From CAMYLR01 sp039588915 (GTDB taxonomy: Bacteria > Gemmatimonadota > Gemmatimonadetes > JACCXV01 > JAHWKZ01): DNA of 64,000 nt. The notes under the pieces were generated by a model. It was given only the letters and a program-made list of their open reading frames with translations. It searched no databases and was not told the origin of the DNA. Where the stretch lies: the NCBI GenBank assembly GCA_039588915.1, contig JBDGYV010000001.1, positions 31,605 through 95,604 of the forward strand, given 5' to 3'. The position numbers and the translations under genes are program-made. Below are positions 17,482 through 25,985 of this stretch, one piece after another; the first letter of the stretch is position 1; each line of letters opens with the position of its first letter.

Positions 17482-18269
17482 TGATCAGGGAGAAGTTCAG
17501 CGGAGAGTCCGGCGCGCCAATAGAAGCTCAGTTTGCCCGACCGTTGCCACGGCTCGAGCTTCGCTGGCGCGGACGCCCGCTGATCGCTGGCATAACGACG
17601 CGCGAGCTGAACTTTCGATCTGGGGTTGCTGGTGCGCGGTCGGCGCAAAACGCGCTCGAAGCGTGGGCTGGGCCACACTTCCGCTCGGTTGTGAAAGCTT
17701 CGCAAGTCCACGGGACCGAGCTGTTTCGCGCCGACACAGTCGCGCCAGGCATGATTCGGATCGAGGCTCGGGACGGTTTTCTGGTCGCTACGGCGGGCGT
17801 ACTGCTCACCGTCGGCGTTGCCGACTGTGTCCCCGCGCTCGTCTATGCGCCATCGGTTGGCGCGATCGCGCTCGTTCACGCCGGTTGGCGTGGGGTAGCG
17901 GGTGGGATCGTAGCCGCGGCGGTGGCCGAGCTGAGCGCCGAGTATGGGGCTCGTCCAAATGAGTGCGTGGCGTACTGGGGGCCCGCGATCGGTCCGTGCT
18001 GCTACCCGGTTGGTGAGGAGGTGGTGGAATCGATTCGGGCCACGGGAGCGGGGCCCGATACGGAGGGTTGGACCACGGGGGGCCGGAACGAGCGCCGGGT
18101 CGACCTGCGCGGCGCCCTAACCCGTCAAGCGGTATCCGCCGGGCTACTCCGGGCGTCGGTCGTTTCGTCCCCTGAGTGTACGTGTTGTGATCGAGAGCGC
18201 TTCCACAGTTATCGGCGGGATGGTGAAGATAGCGGGAGGATGGTCTTTTTTGCGGGTTTCCCGGGCTGA
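17481..18269 (+). CDS. pgeF: Peptidoglycan editing factor PgeF (YfiH/DUF152 family)
   Basis: 262 residues with the multicopper-like zinc-binding motifs of the YfiH family: KASQVHGTEL, VADCVPALVY, ALVHAGWRGVAGG and GPAIGPCCY. Family members are described as laccase-like enzymes and as amidases that remove wrongly incorporated L-Ser from peptidoglycan precursors; the latter gives the PgeF name. ATG 17481 overlaps the preceding stop and is preferred over the longer frame lying inside the glycosyltransferase. It is the last gene before the rimP-nusA promoter region. Confidence 0.9.
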   Translation: MIREKFSGESGAPIEAQFARPLPRLELRWRGRPLIAGITTRELNFRSGVAGARSAQNALEAWAGPHFRSVVKASQVHGTELFRADTVAPGMIRIEARDGFLVATAGVLLTVGVADCVPALVYAPSVGAIALVHAGWRGVAGGIVAAAVAELSAEYGARPNECVAYWGPAIGPCCYPVGEEVVESIRATGAGPDTEGWTTGGRNERRVDLRGALTRQAVSAGLLRASVVSSPECTCCDRERFHSYRRDGEDSGRMVFFAGFPG

Positions 18270-18292
18270 CATGGGGCCGCTCACCTCTTGCC

Positions 18293-18322
18293 TTGACGCC
18301 CGTTTCGCGTAAATTTGGTAAT
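18293..18322 (+). promoter_or_regulatory. Predicted promoter of the rimP-nusA-infB operon
   Basis: TTGACG (18293-18298) and GGTAAT (18317-18322) with an 18-base spacer; an alternative pairing is TTGCCT with TAAATT. The region is AT-richer than its surroundings. Predicted transcription would start at or just before the hairpin at 18324, so the first transcribed bases form an intrinsic terminator structure. Confidence 0.5.
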
Positions 18323-18323
18323 G

Positions 18324-18350
18324 AAGTGGGGCGGTGTCCCCACTTTTTTT
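18324..18350 (+). terminator. Intrinsic terminator / possible attenuator upstream of rimP-nusA
   Basis: A perfect 8-bp stem AAGTGGGG / CCCCACTT with a 6-base loop is followed by a run of seven T (18344-18350). It can end transcription coming from pgeF. It also lies between the predicted rimP promoter and the rimP ATG at 18388, so it could attenuate the operon that encodes NusA. Confidence 0.85.
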
Positions 18351-18387
18351 GCTTCCGCGTCAGCAACCCGAGAGCAGAGGCTGATCG

Positions 18388-18897
18388 ATGTCCGATGTCG
18401 ACCGCATGAGGGTTGTGGTCGAGCCGGTCGTGGAACGGGCCGGAGCCGAGCTCGTGAACCTGGAGATCGGCGGGCGTCAGGGGCGACCCGTGGTGCGGGT
18501 CTACGTCGACACAGAAGCTGGCGTGACGCTGGATGAGTGTGCTCGGTTGTCCAGGTTGATCGAGCCGGAGCTCGAATCGTCGGGGATCGTTCCGGAGAGA
18601 TATGTACTCGAGGTTTCAAGCCCTGGGATCGAGCGGCCACTCGCCCGGCGGCGCGACTTCGAGCGCTTTGCTGGACGCGAGATAGCGATCCGACTGCATA
18701 CCGGTCGGGAAGGTCGCAAGCGATTTGTCGGCATTCTCGAGAGCGTGGTTGATCGGGGCGATGGCTCGTTTGGCGTAGTGCTACGCGACTCAGTTGGTGG
18801 AACCGACGATCGGTGGATCTTTGGCCACAGTGAGATAGCCAGCGCCAAGTTGCACGTTGATTGGCGGTCTGCCACCGGAGCCAAGAGCAAGAGATGA
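18388..18897 (+). CDS. rimP: Ribosome maturation factor RimP
   Basis: A 169-residue protein needed for maturation of the 30S subunit. It shows the two-domain RimP layout: an N-terminal alpha/beta domain with VRVYVDTEAGVTLDECARLSR, the family hallmark YVLEVSSPGIERPL at about 71-84, and a C-terminal Sm-like beta-barrel. It is the first gene of the rimP-nusA-infB block, 33 bases before nusA. A ribosome site is weak (AGAGGCTG upstream). Confidence 0.93.
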   Translation: MSDVDRMRVVVEPVVERAGAELVNLEIGGRQGRPVVRVYVDTEAGVTLDECARLSRLIEPELESSGIVPERYVLEVSSPGIERPLARRRDFERFAGREIAIRLHTGREGRKRFVGILESVVDRGDGSFGVVLRDSVGGTDDRWIFGHSEIASAKLHVDWRSATGAKSKR

Positions 18898-18930
18898 CTC
18901 CGATAGGGGCTTGATAGGAGCAGTGAGAGT

Positions 18931-20790
18931 ATGGAAATCCTAGAAGCATTTGGTCAGCTGACCCGAGAGAAGGCGCTCGAGAAATCGGAGGTTGTCGAGC
19001 TCGTCCAGGTCGGCATGTTGGCAGCCGTTCGGCGCAAGTATGGAGCTGAGGCCGAGGCCGAAGTGCTCGTCGACCCGGTCACCGGTGAGATCCGCATCTA
19101 CATGCTAAAGGAGATCGTGGCCGACGAAGAGGCAATAGAGGATCCGTCGCGTCAGATGACGGTCGAGGAGGCTAAGCAGCTGCCATTCGTCAACGAACCG
19201 TGGGGCGACGATGATCCGGTCCCAGGTCAGGTGGCCGAGATCCCGCTCGACTACAATACGTTTGGTCGCAACGCCATTCAGGCGGCCAAGCAGATGATCA
19301 TCCAGAAAGTGCGGGAGGAAGAGCGAAATCGTATTCGCGAGGAGTACGCTGATCGAGTGGGCGAGCTCGTCTCGGGGACTGTGCAGCAGGTGGACCGCGG
19401 TAATGCGCTGGTCTTTCTTGATCGTCGAACGGAGGCGCTCCTCCCGGGACGAGAACAGGTGCGCCGCGAGTATCTGCGACAAGGCGAAACTGTGCGCGCC
19501 TTGCTGCTGGACATTCGAGAGACCAACAAGGGTCCGCAGCTAATCTTGAGTCGTACGCATCCCGACTTCGTGTGCGCACTCTTCGCGCTTGAGGTGCCCG
19601 AGGTCTTTCAGGGTATCGTGGAGATTCGAGCCATCGCGCGTGAGCCCGGGAGTCGTTCCAAGATCGCCGTTTGGTCGCGGGACCAGCACGTTGATCCGGT
19701 GGGTGCTTGCGTGGGTCTGAAGGGCAGCCGCGTCCAGGCGGTGGTGTCGGAGCTGGGCGGCGAGCGGATCGATATCGTGCCGTGGACCGACGAATCTCGC
19801 GAGTTCATCGCCCAGGCGTTGTCACCAGCCGACGTTTACAAGATCATGCTCCATGAGCCCGAAGGCGGCGACGAAGGCGGGCTGTTCGCCGAAACAGCAG
19901 AGGCTACGGCGTTCAAGCCGCGCTCCCGTTTCCGTGGCCCGACGGCGGCACCGGCACCGTCGCAGCCGGCCAGTCCCGAAGAGACGGTGGCTGCGCTGGA
20001 AGCGTCGAAGGCATCGCTTGAGGAGGCGGCCCGGCGCGAAACGGAACGAATGACCGATGACGCTGATGCCGCACCGCAAGAGGCGATCGGCGAAAAAGCG
20101 GAGATCGAAACCGAGGCCGCTGCTGGGGCGAAGCCCGATGATAGCGCTGAAGAAACGACTCCGACGATCGCTGAAGAGAGCGCGCCGATTGACACCGAGG
20201 TACCGGAGAAACGGGCCACAGTGGTGTGCTCAGAAGATCAGCTCTCGTTGGCGATCGGCCGTTCCGGCCAGAATGTCCGGCTGGCGTCAAAGCTTACCGG
20301 GTACCGGATCGACCTGGTCAGCAAGGCTGAGTACCTAGCCCAGGAAGAAGAGGTGTTGTTCGGTCGCAAACCGGAAGTCGAGGCTGCCACCGCAGCGACC
20401 GAGCCCGACACTGAGGCCGGTGATTTTGCCCTCAGTCAGGTTCCGGGAATCACTCCCGAGACGGTTGAAGCCATGGTTAACGCCGGCTACAAGACCTTCA
20501 ATGACATCATCGATCTCGAGGTCGATGATATGGCTGCGGTTCCAGGTATGACCCAAGAGGCCGCCGAGCTGTTGACGCGAGTAATTGACGAGTTGACGGT
20601 CGAGGTCGAAGAGGAGTGGGACGAGGAAGAGGGCGAGTACGTGCCGACCGAGCCGGGGTCGGTTGAGCCATCAACGTCGGAGACGGCAAGCGATGATGAG
20701 CACGGCACGGACGAGGATGTTGCGACGCCGACTACCGCTGCAGAGAGCGCGGGGGCGGATGACATCGATACGGATGAGATCGACGGTTGA
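18931..20790 (+). CDS. nusA: Transcription termination/antitermination factor NusA with a long KH1-KH2 insertion
   Basis: A 619-residue RNA polymerase-associated pausing, termination and antitermination factor. The N-terminal polymerase-binding domain (1-125), S1 domain (about 143-208, GELVSGTVQQVDRGNALV) and KH1 (about 250-306, GACVGLKGSRVQAVV) are normal. KH2 (SLAIGRSGQNVRLASKLTG) does not start until about residue 428. Between them lie about 120 Ala/Glu/Thr/Pro-rich, mostly acidic residues, where the family usually has a direct junction. A C-terminal helix-hairpin-helix repeat region (502-556) and another acidic tail (556-619) follow. The frame is continuous, with no sign of sequencing error. 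Confidence 0.95.
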   Translation: MEILEAFGQLTREKALEKSEVVELVQVGMLAAVRRKYGAEAEAEVLVDPVTGEIRIYMLKEIVADEEAIEDPSRQMTVEEAKQLPFVNEPWGDDDPVPGQVAEIPLDYNTFGRNAIQAAKQMIIQKVREEERNRIREEYADRVGELVSGTVQQVDRGNALVFLDRRTEALLPGREQVRREYLRQGETVRALLLDIRETNKGPQLILSRTHPDFVCALFALEVPEVFQGIVEIRAIAREPGSRSKIAVWSRDQHVDPVGACVGLKGSRVQAVVSELGGERIDIVPWTDESREFIAQALSPADVYKIMLHEPEGGDEGGLFAETAEATAFKPRSRFRGPTAAPAPSQPASPEETVAALEASKASLEEAARRETERMTDDADAAPQEAIGEKAEIETEAAAGAKPDDSAEETTPTIAEESAPIDTEVPEKRATVVCSEDQLSLAIGRSGQNVRLASKLTGYRIDLVSKAEYLAQEEEVLFGRKPEVEAATAATEPDTEAGDFALSQVPGITPETVEAMVNAGYKTFNDIIDLEVDDMAAVPGMTQEAAELLTRVIDELTVEVEEEWDEEEGEYVPTEPGSVEPSTSETASDDEHGTDEDVATPTTAAESAGADDIDTDEIDG

Positions 20791-21145
20791 TCGAGTCGGC
20801 CCGACGCTTAAGCCTCGCGCCAACGGCTTGGTCCGGCAGGCACGCCGCGCGGGCCGGATCGTGATCGGGGTGCAACAAACCCGGGCTGCGGCCCGGGCGG
20901 GACGCGCTGCGGCGACACTAGTGGCTGACGATTTGGGTCCTCGGCGGCGCGAGATACTCCTCGATGGCCTGAACCAAGCCGGCGTGACTGTGTACGACGG
21001 CTGGAACAAGGACGAGTTGGGTGAAATCGCTGGCCGCGTGGCAGTCGCCGCGCTGACGATCACGGATCATCACATCGCCAACGGACTGTCTGGAATCGTT
21101 GCTTCGGAGAAACCGGATCCACAAAAGGAGCCTGGACGTGGCTAA
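20774..21145 (+). CDS. L7Ae/L30e-like RNA-binding protein (YlxQ type)
   Basis: A 123-residue protein in the nusA-infB interval. It shows the L7Ae-fold pattern: GLVRQARRAGRIVIGVQQTRAAARAGRAA-like helix-strand start (shown in part), then ATLVADDLGPRRREIL, and the late GRVAVAALTITDHHIANGL segment. Such proteins bind kink-turn RNA. ATG 20774 lies in the last codons of nusA; the longer frame upstream is out-of-frame nusA tail. YlxR (DUF448), which usually precedes YlxQ here, is absent. Confidence 0.8.
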   Translation: MRSTVDRVGPTLKPRANGLVRQARRAGRIVIGVQQTRAAARAGRAAATLVADDLGPRRREILLDGLNQAGVTVYDGWNKDELGEIAGRVAVAALTITDHHIANGLSGIVASEKPDPQKEPGRG

Positions 21146-23369
21146 GGTTCGAATCTATGAGGTTGCCCGGCGCTTCAACGTGTCGAGCGAAGCCATGGTG
21201 AACCTTCTCAAAGAGATGAAGGTTCCGGTGAAGAACCATATGTCCTCGATCGACGATGAGACGATTGCTCAGGTCGCGGCCAAGTTCGAGGCCGAGAAGG
21301 AAGCCGTAAAACAGGCCGAAGGGGAAAAGAAGAGAAAGCTCGACGAAGCCAAGCGGAAGCGTCGCGCGAAGAAGGATGAAGTCAAGCCTCAGGTAAAAAC
21401 GGTTGAAGCAGGAACCGCAGAACTGGGTGTTGCCAGCGCAGGCCAACCCCCGCAGGGGCCCCGTCGTCGTCGTCGCCGCCGTAGGCGTCGGAAGGTGGAC
21501 CAGGCAGCGGTGGAGCAAAACATCCGCCAAACGATGGCCAAGATGGAAGGCCGAACGCGGCGACGTAAGCGAGTCCATCGCGCGGAGCGAGAAACCGTCG
21601 CAGCTGAACCTGAGAACCTGGTGAAGGTCACCGAGTTCGTATCGGTTGCCGAGTTGGCCGATCTGATCAGCGTTCCAGCCACCAAGATCATCGCTACCTG
21701 TATGGAGCTCGGGCTCATGGTGACCGTGAATCAGCGCCTCGACTTTGACACGATAAGCCTGATCTGCGAGGAGTTCGGTTATGCCGCGCAGAGGCAGGAA
21801 GCGTTCGTAGTAAGTGAACCGGAAGATGTCGAGGAAATCGAGGCGGATCTCACACCAAGGCCACCCGTGATCACCGTGATGGGACACGTCGACCACGGAA
21901 AGACATCACTGCTCGATCACATTCGCAAGACGAATGTGATCGCCGGTGAATCGGGCGGAATTACCCAGCACATTGGTGCCTACGAGGTCGCTTTGAGCGA
22001 TGGTCGCCACGTTACGTTCATCGATACGCCGGGCCACGAGGCGTTTACAGCGATGCGTGCCAGGGGCGCCCAGACGACGGATATCGTGATCCTGGTGGTT
22101 GCCGCCGACGACAGCGTAATGCCGCAGACCGTGGAGGCGATCGATCACGCGCGTGCCGCCGGTGTCCCCATCATGGTCGCCATCAACAAGATCGATCTAC
22201 CGGAGGCCCAGATCGACAAGGTCAAGCAAGAGCTCACGAACCACGGTGTCGTCATCGAGGAGTTTGGTGGAGACGTGTTGGCGACCGAAGTCAGCGCCAA
22301 GACCGGGCAAGGGGTCGAAGAATTGCTTGAGAAAGTGGTGCTGCAGGCCGAGTTGCTGGATCTGAAGGCGAACGCGGATCGATCGGCCCGTGGCGTGGTG
22401 ATCGAGGCGGAGCTGGATCGCGGCATGGGGCCGTTGGCGACGATCCTCGTGACGACCGGAACGCTCAAGCTCGGTGACTCGTTCATCTGTGGCCTGTTCG
22501 ACGGCAAGGTTCGCGCGCTGTTGGACGAGCGAAGCAACAACGTTTCCGAGGCTGGGCCGTCGACGCCGATCCGTGTGCTGGGGCTTGGTGGTGTACCCGA
22601 GGCGGGTGACACCTTCGCGGTGCTGGATGGCGACCGACAAACACGTGAGATAGCTCAGAAACGACAGCGGCTCCAGCGCGAGCAAGGGTTCCGTCGAACC
22701 AAGGAACCGACTACTCTGGAGGAGCTGTACGAACAGGTGCAAGCGGGGCGCATCGAACGCCTCAATGTGATCCTCAAGGGTGACGTTGGGGGTTCAGTTG
22801 AGGCACTCGCGGACGAGTTGACGAAGCTATCGACGGAAGAAGTGCAGGTGACGGTGATTCACCGCGGCGTGGGCGCGATCTCCGAGAACGACGTTGTCCT
22901 GGCTGCGGCGTCGAATGCCATCATCATCGGGTTCCACGTGCGACCCGATGCTCGGGCCCGTGCAACCGCCGAGAGAGAGGGCGTCGATATCCGTCACTAT
23001 CGCGTCATCTACGAGGTGGCTGAAGATGTTCGCAAGGCGATGGAGGGTCTCTTGGCACCTGAGGAGCGAGAGGTGGTACTCGGCTCGGCGGAGGTGCGGA
23101 AGATCTTCAAGGTTGGTCGGTTGGGTACTATCGCTGGGTGTCAGGTAGCCGACGGGGTGATCCCCCGAGCCGCTCGAGTGCGTGTCGTGCGTGATGGCGT
23201 CGAGGTTTACGAAGGCGCCATCGCTTCACTCAAGCGGTTCAAGGATGACGTTCGCGAAGTACGCGAGGGCTTCGAGTGCGGGATCAACGTCGAGGGCTTC
23301 AATGATGTCAAAGTCGGTGACGTCATTGAGGCGTACAAGATCGAGGAAGTGCAGCGCACGCTGGCCTAG
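21138..23369 (+). CDS. infB: Translation initiation factor IF-2
   Basis: A 743-residue GTPase that places fMet-tRNA on the 30S subunit. The N-terminal IF2_N motif (VRIYEVARRFNVSSEAMVNLL) is followed by a basic linker containing ten consecutive arginines (about residues 109-118), then a second IF2_N repeat. The G domain has GHVDHGKTSLLDHI, DTPGHEAF and NKIDLP. Domains II-IV with KGDVGGSVEAL and the C-terminal fMet-tRNA-binding barrel are complete. GTG 21138 is preferred: it is preceded by AAGGAG and gives the conserved N-terminus. Confidence 0.96.
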   Translation: MAKVRIYEVARRFNVSSEAMVNLLKEMKVPVKNHMSSIDDETIAQVAAKFEAEKEAVKQAEGEKKRKLDEAKRKRRAKKDEVKPQVKTVEAGTAELGVASAGQPPQGPRRRRRRRRRRKVDQAAVEQNIRQTMAKMEGRTRRRKRVHRAERETVAAEPENLVKVTEFVSVAELADLISVPATKIIATCMELGLMVTVNQRLDFDTISLICEEFGYAAQRQEAFVVSEPEDVEEIEADLTPRPPVITVMGHVDHGKTSLLDHIRKTNVIAGESGGITQHIGAYEVALSDGRHVTFIDTPGHEAFTAMRARGAQTTDIVILVVAADDSVMPQTVEAIDHARAAGVPIMVAINKIDLPEAQIDKVKQELTNHGVVIEEFGGDVLATEVSAKTGQGVEELLEKVVLQAELLDLKANADRSARGVVIEAELDRGMGPLATILVTTGTLKLGDSFICGLFDGKVRALLDERSNNVSEAGPSTPIRVLGLGGVPEAGDTFAVLDGDRQTREIAQKRQRLQREQGFRRTKEPTTLEELYEQVQAGRIERLNVILKGDVGGSVEALADELTKLSTEEVQVTVIHRGVGAISENDVVLAAASNAIIIGFHVRPDARARATAEREGVDIRHYRVIYEVAEDVRKAMEGLLAPEEREVVLGSAEVRKIFKVGRLGTIAGCQVADGVIPRAARVRVVRDGVEVYEGAIASLKRFKDDVREVREGFECGINVEGFNDVKVGDVIEAYKIEEVQRTLA

Positions 23370-23381
23370 GGTTGGCGCGCC

Positions 23382-23666
23382 ATGACGATCGTCGGCCTCC
23401 GCACTTTCGACGTTCATATCCACGGATCACAATCGCTCAAGGAGAAACGATTCGTCCTGAGAAGTGTCAAGGATCGGATCTCCAATCGCTTTAACGTTTC
23501 GATCGCCGAGACTGGGCATCTCGAGAAGTGGCAGCGAACCGAGCTCGCGGTTGCGGTGGTGAGCGGTCAGCGACGAAACGTCGAGAAGACTCTAGACGCG
23601 ATCCTCGATTTTCTCGACGGGGAATCAGAGCTTCGCGTCATTGATACCTGCACCGAGATCTACTGA
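23382..23666 (+). CDS. ylxP: DUF503 family protein (YlxP)
   Basis: A 94-residue protein with the family pattern HGSQSLKEKRFVLRSVKDRI and FNVSIAETGHLEKWQRTELAV. YlxP proteins sit between infB and rbfA in many bacteria and are linked to ribosome or translation functions, but the molecular role is poorly known. The gene is 12 bases after infB and 26 before rbfA/truB. Confidence 0.9.
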   Translation: MTIVGLRTFDVHIHGSQSLKEKRFVLRSVKDRISNRFNVSIAETGHLEKWQRTELAVAVVSGQRRNVEKTLDAILDFLDGESELRVIDTCTEIY

Positions 23667-23692
23667 CGCGATCGTGGTGCGAAGCGGGGCAC

Positions 23693-24970
23693 ATGGCCCA
23701 CGGATACCGACGTAAACGCCGAGTTGATGAACTCCTCAAGCAGGAGATCGCCGGGGTCTTGAGCGTGAAGCTCAAGGATCCGCGGATCGGGTTCGCCACT
23801 GTGATGGCTGTAAGGAGCGCGCCTGACTTGAGAACTGCGCGGGTATATGTCAGCGTGCTAGGTGATGAAGAGGAAAAGCAAGCCACGTTAAAAGTCTTGC
23901 GCGGGGCGGCTGGATTCGTTCGCTCGCGGGTGGGTGACGTGGTGACGCTGAAGTACCTACCGGAGCTGCATTTCGAGCTTGATCGAACACTGGAGAAGGC
24001 GGCCAGAATCGAGACCATCCTCGGAGGTTTTGATCCGGGCGACTCGGAGGCTGGTGCTGGCAGTGCGACCGAACCCGCAGGCATTCTATTGCTCGACAAG
24101 CCGGTCGGTCCAACCAGTCACGACGCGGTTCAGGTCGTTCGGCGGGCGATAGGAACACGTCGCGTGGGCCACTTCGGCACGCTGGATCCGTTTGCGACCG
24201 GCTTGCTGGTCTGTGGTGTCGGCCCAGCTACTCGATTGGCGCCGTTCTGCAGCGGGCACAATAAGACATATGAGGTCACCGTTCGACTCGGCTGGCGCAG
24301 CACAACCGATGACCCCGAAGGCGAGCTATCGGCAACCGAGAGGGTGATTGAGCCCACGGCGGAGGAGATCGACGAGGTGTGCCGCGCGTGGACGGGACGC
24401 GTGGCGCAGACGCCACCGAGTTATTCCGCCAAGCACATCAGCGGGAAGCGGGCCTACGAGCGTGCGCGAGCCGGTGAGACGGTTACGCTACCCGACGTCG
24501 AAGTGACGATTGATAGCGTGACGATCGAGCGGTACGCCTTCCCGGAGTTGGCGCTCATCGTGGCGTGCGGCGGCGGTACCTACATGCGCGCGCTGGCACG
24601 TGATATCGGTGAGACCCTCGGAACTGGCGGGTACTGCGCGGCGCTCAGGCGAACCCGATCGGGACCGTTCGCTGTTGAGACCGCCATCGGCTGGGACGCC
24701 TTGGCCGAGCCCGACCTCGTGCGTGACGCGATCCAACCCACGGCAACGGCCGTCGTGGAACTCCCGGTCATCCAGCTAAGTGACGCTCAGCGGATGGCGG
24801 TTGCACACGGTCAGAAGATCGAGAATCTCGATTCGTGCGGACAGGAAGAGGGTTGGGTCCAACTTCATGGACCGAGCGGGTTTGTCGGATTAGGAGAGTT
24901 TCACCACGAGCCGCATGGATGGCAGCTCTTGCCGCGCCGGATTCTGTACCCCGAGGGGGAGGGTCGCTGA
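23693..24970 (+). CDS. Fused RbfA (30S-binding factor) - TruB (tRNA pseudouridine-55 synthase)
   Basis: One 425-residue frame encodes two normally separate proteins. Residues 1-112 are RbfA, a KH-fold 16S rRNA-processing factor: RVDELLKQEIAGVLSVKLKDPR, then VYVSVLGDEEEKQ and LKYLPELHFELD. A 15-residue Asp/Gly/Ala-rich linker (113-127) leads into TruB: GILLLDKPVGPTSHD, the catalytic loop GTLDPFATGLL with Asp165, KTYEVTVRLG, and a C-terminal PUA-like domain. No in-frame ATG or GTG and no good ribosome site lie at the junction, so separate translation of TruB looks unlikely. Gene order (ylxP before, ribF after) matches the usual rbfA-truB neighbourhood. Confidence 0.93.
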   Translation: MAHGYRRKRRVDELLKQEIAGVLSVKLKDPRIGFATVMAVRSAPDLRTARVYVSVLGDEEEKQATLKVLRGAAGFVRSRVGDVVTLKYLPELHFELDRTLEKAARIETILGGFDPGDSEAGAGSATEPAGILLLDKPVGPTSHDAVQVVRRAIGTRRVGHFGTLDPFATGLLVCGVGPATRLAPFCSGHNKTYEVTVRLGWRSTTDDPEGELSATERVIEPTAEEIDEVCRAWTGRVAQTPPSYSAKHISGKRAYERARAGETVTLPDVEVTIDSVTIERYAFPELALIVACGGGTYMRALARDIGETLGTGGYCAALRRTRSGPFAVETAIGWDALAEPDLVRDAIQPTATAVVELPVIQLSDAQRMAVAHGQKIENLDSCGQEEGWVQLHGPSGFVGLGEFHHEPHGWQLLPRRILYPEGEGR

Positions 24971-24972
24971 AG

Positions 24973-25899
24973 TTGGCTGCGGGTTTGCCGGGTTCACGGC
25001 GCACCACCATAACAGTTGGGACCTTTGACGGCGTCCATCGTGGTCATCAGGCCGTCCTGAGAGAGATCGTGCGTCGTGCCCGCGCCGCTGATCGCGAGAG
25101 CGTCCTAGTGACCTTTGAACCTCACCCGCTCCGGATTGTGGCGCCGGAGCGAGCGCCGTGCTTGCTGACGACACCGATCGAGCGCCGGCTTTTGTGGGCA
25201 CAGTTCGAACTCGACTACGTGGTCGTGGTGCCGTTTGACGAACGATTGCGCCAACTGGCCCCCGAGGCGTTTGTACGTGACGTTCTCGTGCGACAGCTCA
25301 GGCTGGGTGAGCTGGTAATCGGCTACGATCACGGCTTCGGTAAGGATCGTGCGGGCGATGTCGAGACGTTGCGTCGTCTGGGTATAGAGGAAGAGTTCTC
25401 GGTTGATGTTGTAGGGCCGGTCACAGCCGGCGAGCAAACGGTCTCTAGCACCAAGATCCGAGATGCGATTGCGGGTGGTGATCTTGCGATCGCGGCAGCC
25501 GGTCTCGGACGACCCTACTCGGCCTACGGGCGGGTGGTGCGTGGCGCGGGTCGTGGCCGGTCGCTGGGGTTTGCGACGGCCAATCTCGAACTGAGTCTCA
25601 ATAAGTGCTTGCCCCCGGAGGGCGTGTACGCGGTACTAGCCGAGATCGATGGAGAGCATCATGGGGCAATGGCTAACCTCGGCCCGCGACCGACGTTTGA
25701 AGAGGGGCCTGGCGGACTCGAAGCGCACGTCCTGGATTGGTCGGGCGAACCCCTCTATGGGGCTCTTGTGGGCATCGAGTTTGTCCGCCGGCTGCGGCCG
25801 ATCAAGCGCTTTGACGGTCCCGAGGAACTGTCAGCGCAGCTAGGTCGTGACCGGGTGGCGGCGCGGACGGCTCTGGCTGATCCCCTGGAGGTGGCGTAA
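24973..25899 (+). CDS. ribF: Bifunctional riboflavin kinase / FAD synthetase
   Basis: A protein of about 308 residues making FMN and FAD. The FAD-synthetase domain shows VGTFDGVHRGHQ, FEPHP and the late STKIR motif. The riboflavin-kinase domain starts at about 195 with GRVVRGAGRGRSLGFATAN and continues to PEGVYAVLAE. The start is uncertain: TTG 24973 just after the truB stop has GAGGG upstream, but an ATG at 24919 inside truB would also work. Position after truB and before rpsO is conserved in many bacteria. Confidence 0.93.
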   Translation: MAAGLPGSRRTTITVGTFDGVHRGHQAVLREIVRRARAADRESVLVTFEPHPLRIVAPERAPCLLTTPIERRLLWAQFELDYVVVVPFDERLRQLAPEAFVRDVLVRQLRLGELVIGYDHGFGKDRAGDVETLRRLGIEEEFSVDVVGPVTAGEQTVSSTKIRDAIAGGDLAIAAAGLGRPYSAYGRVVRGAGRGRSLGFATANLELSLNKCLPPEGVYAVLAEIDGEHHGAMANLGPRPTFEEGPGGLEAHVLDWSGEPLYGALVGIEFVRRLRPIKRFDGPEELSAQLGRDRVAARTALADPLEVA

Positions 25900-25985
25900 T
25901 GCGTTCTGCTGTAGTATCCTCCACTACTATAGCTTGATGTTTTCAGCACCCACATTCTAGACATTGATCGAGGGACAACGCGTCT
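25900..25985 (+). promoter_or_regulatory. rpsO promoter/leader region
   Basis: An 86-base AT-richer gap with TTCTGC (25904-25909) and TACTAT (25925-25930), a short-spaced (15-base) promoter candidate, and a second weak candidate starting TTGATG at 25934. The remaining ~55 bases would be the rpsO leader, where S15 autoregulates in other bacteria. I do not see a clear pseudoknot. The evidence is composition and weak consensus matches. Confidence 0.4.

Noticed and set aside
21461..21491. Ten consecutive arginine codons in infB as a repeat expansion or frameshift hotspot
   Set aside because: Mixed synonymous codons are used, the frame is conserved on both sides, and IF-2 linkers are typically basic; this looks like ordinary linker composition.
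21060..21896. 278-codon minus-strand open frame opposite infB
   Set aside because: It is antisense to the conserved IF-2 N-terminus and lacks any family signature.
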